The notes under the pieces were generated by a model. It was not told the origin of the DNA. It ran no database searches and saw only the letters and a list, made by a program, of their open reading frames with translations. The position numbers and the translations under genes were made by a program. A stretch of 64,000 nucleotides of DNA, taken from contig NZ_AP018223.1 of assembly GCF_002368035.1 (NCBI RefSeq), positions 567,016 to 631,015 of the forward strand. The letters are read 5' to 3'. Shown here one piece after another: positions 62,120-64,000 of the stretch. Position 1 is the stretch's first letter; every line of letters begins with the position of its first letter. This stretch comes from Nostoc linckia NIES-25 (GTDB taxonomy: Bacteria; Cyanobacteriota; Cyanobacteriia; Cyanobacteriales; Nostocaceae).

Positions 62120-63103
62120 TCAATACCTCCGCCAAGCAGACTCAACTATTGCGGCAATGATTTCTGTATATGACACGCCAGCCAAACGTCCCATAATTGG
62201 TAAGTCTGAGCGGATATGGTGGAGTCCTGGCAATGGGTTGATCTCCAGAAACTGCAACACACCATTAGCATCGCAGCGCATATCCACGCGGGCGGCGTCA
62301 CGGCAATCAAGAGTATGGTAAACATCCAGCGCCAACTGTCTTGCCTGTGCTGCCAGTGGTTCGGGGTCGATGAGCAAACGATAAGCTACCCGTTCCAAAT
62401 ATTCATCTTTGTTGAGGGTGGTGTAGGCAGAAGTTTCTGCTTGGTCTGTAAAAATTACTTCCATTACACCTACTACCCGCGAATTACTACCGTTGCCAAT
62501 AATACCCACTGTTAATTCTCGACCAGGAAGGAAGGTTTCCACTAGTACGGGTTGCTGGAATTGTTTGCGTAAGAATTCGTAGGTCGTTACTAGTTGTTCG
62601 CGTTCTTTAACGAAGGAACGCCCGGTTATTCCTTTAGAACTGCCCTCAGCGACAGGCTTGAGGAACAATGGCAAAGGTAAGGATATGGCTTGTGCTTGGG
62701 CGGTGGAATTCACGACTTCAAAGGAGGCTGTGGGCAAACCGCGATCGCGTATTATCCTTTTAGCTAGTGCTTTATCTAAGGTGAGGGCGCAGGTAAGAGG
62801 ATCGGAAAAGGTGTAAGGTTGAGCGAATAATTCACAGACTGCTGGAACTTGTGCTTCGCGAGAACGACCTTTCAAACCCTCAGCAATATTAAAAACCAGA
62901 TTCCAGCGATCGCCTTTTGCTAACCTAAGAGCAAGTTCTCTACCATTTCCAATACGTTCGACTTGATGACCTAACTCAAATAGTGCATTTTCTAGCCCAA
63001 TGATAGTTTCTTCATCGTCAAATTCCATCACTTCATCAGCACTAAAACCAGCTTTCAGGTAGTCTGCTTTCAGGTCATAACAAAGACCAATAAATATTCC
63101 CAT
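62120..63103 (-). CDS. D-alanine-D-alanine ligase-like ATP-grasp protein
   Basis: A 327-residue ATP-grasp enzyme. Motifs: DKALAKRIIRDRGLPT (lid start), LFLKPVAEGSSKGITG (P-loop-like ATP site), VETFLPGRELTVGIIG and LEINPLPGLHHIRSDLPIMG (metal-binding Asn/Glu loop followed by the substrate loop). It ligates amino acids or peptides through an acyl-phosphate. It differs from canonical Ddl by lacking a close Ddl N-terminus (here MGIFIGLCYDLKADYLK), so it may act on another dipeptide substrate. No peptidoglycan genes are adjacent. Confidence 0.82.
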   Translation of the reverse strand: MGIFIGLCYDLKADYLKAGFSADEVMEFDDEETIIGLENALFELGHQVERIGNGRELALRLAKGDRWNLVFNIAEGLKGRSREAQVPAVCELFAQPYTFSDPLTCALTLDKALAKRIIRDRGLPTASFEVVNSTAQAQAISLPLPLFLKPVAEGSSKGITGRSFVKEREQLVTTYEFLRKQFQQPVLVETFLPGRELTVGIIGNGSNSRVVGVMEVIFTDQAETSAYTTLNKDEYLERVAYRLLIDPEPLAAQARQLALDVYHTLDCRDAARVDMRCDANGVLQFLEINPLPGLHHIRSDLPIMGRLAGVSYTEIIAAIVESAWRRY

Positions 63104-63496
63104 TCAATGTATAACTTTCAACGAGTAACCTTTCGTTGTTAACTGTAATCTACCAATGTCTGAATTGGCGGAATTTCATTAACGAAGGCAGGAGGAAGGG
63201 GGCAGGGGGCAGGAGGCAGGGGGAAAAATTGTATTTTTTGCCTTTTGACCTCTGCCTTTCTTCCGTAAAACGGTATTACACCTTTGTTGCATTGCCTTGC
63301 ACCTTTGTTGCATCGAAGAGCAAAAATCAACCTTCTGTGTCTTACACCATTTCACTAAAATTCTGATATAAATTCTTTCCCCTCTGCTCCCCTGCCTCCC
63401 CTGCCTCCCCTGCCTCCCCTGCCTCCCCTGCTCCCCTGCTCCCCTACTCCCCACTGCCTTCAGTGCGTAAGTCCTAAGAGTGTGCAAAGTTACTGT
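63104..63496. other. intergenic region with CCTCCCCTG repeats
   Basis: A 393-bp gap. It holds GGGGGCAGGAGGCAG repeats (63186-63226), about five copies of a nine-base CCTCCCCTG unit (63388-63440), and a single CAGTGCGTAAGTCCT end sequence near 63461-63475 (as in the AGGACTTACGCA elements). No gene. Confidence 0.6.
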
Positions 63497-64000
63497 TTAC
63501 AGGTGAATTTTCTCCACTAGGCTGGCGACAACAGCAGCCAACTGTGTTGGTTCAATGGGTTTGGGAAAATGTGTTTGATAGCCAGAGGCGATCGCCTTGA
63601 GCCGATCTTCTTCCCGCGCAAAAGCTGTGACCGCTACTGCGGGAATCTGACCGCCGACTTCAATTTCCCACTCCCTAACTTTTCGGATAAAGTCGTAGCC
63701 GTCTTCTTGTGGCATACCGATGTCGCAAAGGATTATAGTGGGTTTCCAGCTGAACACTTGTTGCAATGCCTCTGCCGCACAAGTACAGGCTTGTACTTCT
63801 GCTCCCTGCTGCATGAGTACTGCTCTGACAATATTTCTAGCGTCGGGTTCGTCGTCAACTACAAGCACTCGCACCCCCTCAAGCCCGTAGAGGTTTTTTA
63901 TCCGCCAAGAGGTACTATCTACAGGTGTCTTTGATAAGACGCTAATCTTCTCCTGACGAACAGCCACCGGAAGTTTAACAGTAAAAGTTGCTCCTTTGCC
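63497..64000 (-). CDS. hybrid sensor histidine kinase, C-terminal receiver (partial)
   Basis: The open frame runs to the window edge. The first residues read GKGATFTVKLPVA, the end of a histidine-kinase ATPase domain. A full receiver follows: VRVLVVDDEPDARN, IILCDIGMPQEDGYDF with the phospho-acceptor Asp, VAVTAF, and PKPIEPTQLAAV. So this is the C-terminal end of a hybrid kinase whose sensor and kinase parts lie beyond 64000. The apparent GTG/Met start at 63967 is internal. Confidence 0.88.
   Translation of the reverse strand, partial: GKGATFTVKLPVAVRQEKISVLSKTPVDSTSWRIKNLYGLEGVRVLVVDDEPDARNIVRAVLMQQGAEVQACTCAAEALQQVFSWKPTIILCDIGMPQEDGYDFIRKVREWEIEVGGQIPAVAVTAFAREEDRLKAIASGYQTHFPKPIEPTQLAAVVASLVEKIHL

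Overview
The window looks like chromosomal DNA of a filamentous, probably heterocyst-forming cyanobacterium of the Nostoc/Calothrix type. The signs are very frequent GCGATCGC (HIP1) octamers, heptamer-type short tandem repeats between genes (CCCCART-like, TTGGTCA, GGAGTTA), nitrogenase-type genes, a nifJ pyruvate:ferredoxin oxidoreductase, a PEP-CTERM-like protein, a CHAT/TPR protein beside a two-partner-secretion exoprotein, and many small inverted-repeat elements (MITEs). No rRNA, tRNA or CRISPR array was seen. All functions come from reading the sequence; no database search was run.

Layout. (1) 1-7.6 kb, minus strand: an RTX calcium-binding repeat protein, then a haemagglutinin-type TPS exoprotein whose stop codon overlaps the start of a TPR-CHAT protein. 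(2) 8-13.7 kb, minus strand: an XRE-type regulator with a periplasmic-binding-like (molybdate-type) domain, a NifH/VnfH-like Fe protein, and translationally coupled NifE- and NifN-like scaffold proteins. No nitrogenase D/K (or vnfDGK) genes are in the window. (3) 14.4-19 kb: two small unknown proteins, two response regulators (one lacking the phospho-acceptor Asp) and a tandem pair of Crp/Fnr regulators. (4) 19.6-23.3 kb: nifJ, carrying two in-frame insertions of repeat DNA. (5) 24-60.3 kb: the centre of interest. A contractile-injection-system (phage-tail-like) structural cluster on the plus strand (35-49 kb: small protein, tube, long disordered repeat protein, hub adaptor, VgrG-like spike, gp25, baseplate J-type protein, TIGR02242-type tail protein, DUF4159-type protein) is flanked on both sides by minus-strand genes for five proteins with one shared N-terminal leader (PTL..P.RGFG, then HDISRI.LR). 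Four of the five then carry a DUF4157 (eCIS-core) HELTH domain, and each has a different C-terminal payload. One is a 2053-residue polymorphic-toxin-like protein and one ends in an OmpA domain. No sheath, AAA+ ATPase, PAAR tip or tube-terminator gene is in the window. A transporter and an FGE/arylsulfatase pair lie within this stretch. (6) 60.6-64 kb: a MATE efflux pump, an ATP-grasp (D-Ala-D-Ala ligase-like) enzyme and the C-terminus of a hybrid histidine kinase cut by the window edge.

How it may work together (inference). The tube, hub, spike and baseplate genes would build an injection device. The shared leader plus DUF4157 domain probably marks proteins that are loaded into it or act with it. 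HEAT-repeat genes lie directly downstream of two of these proteins and may be chaperones or immunity proteins.

The region is also shaped by small mobile repeats. One MITE sits in frame inside the sulfatase signal peptide, another supplies the stop codon of an effector, and two occupy the nifJ upstream region.
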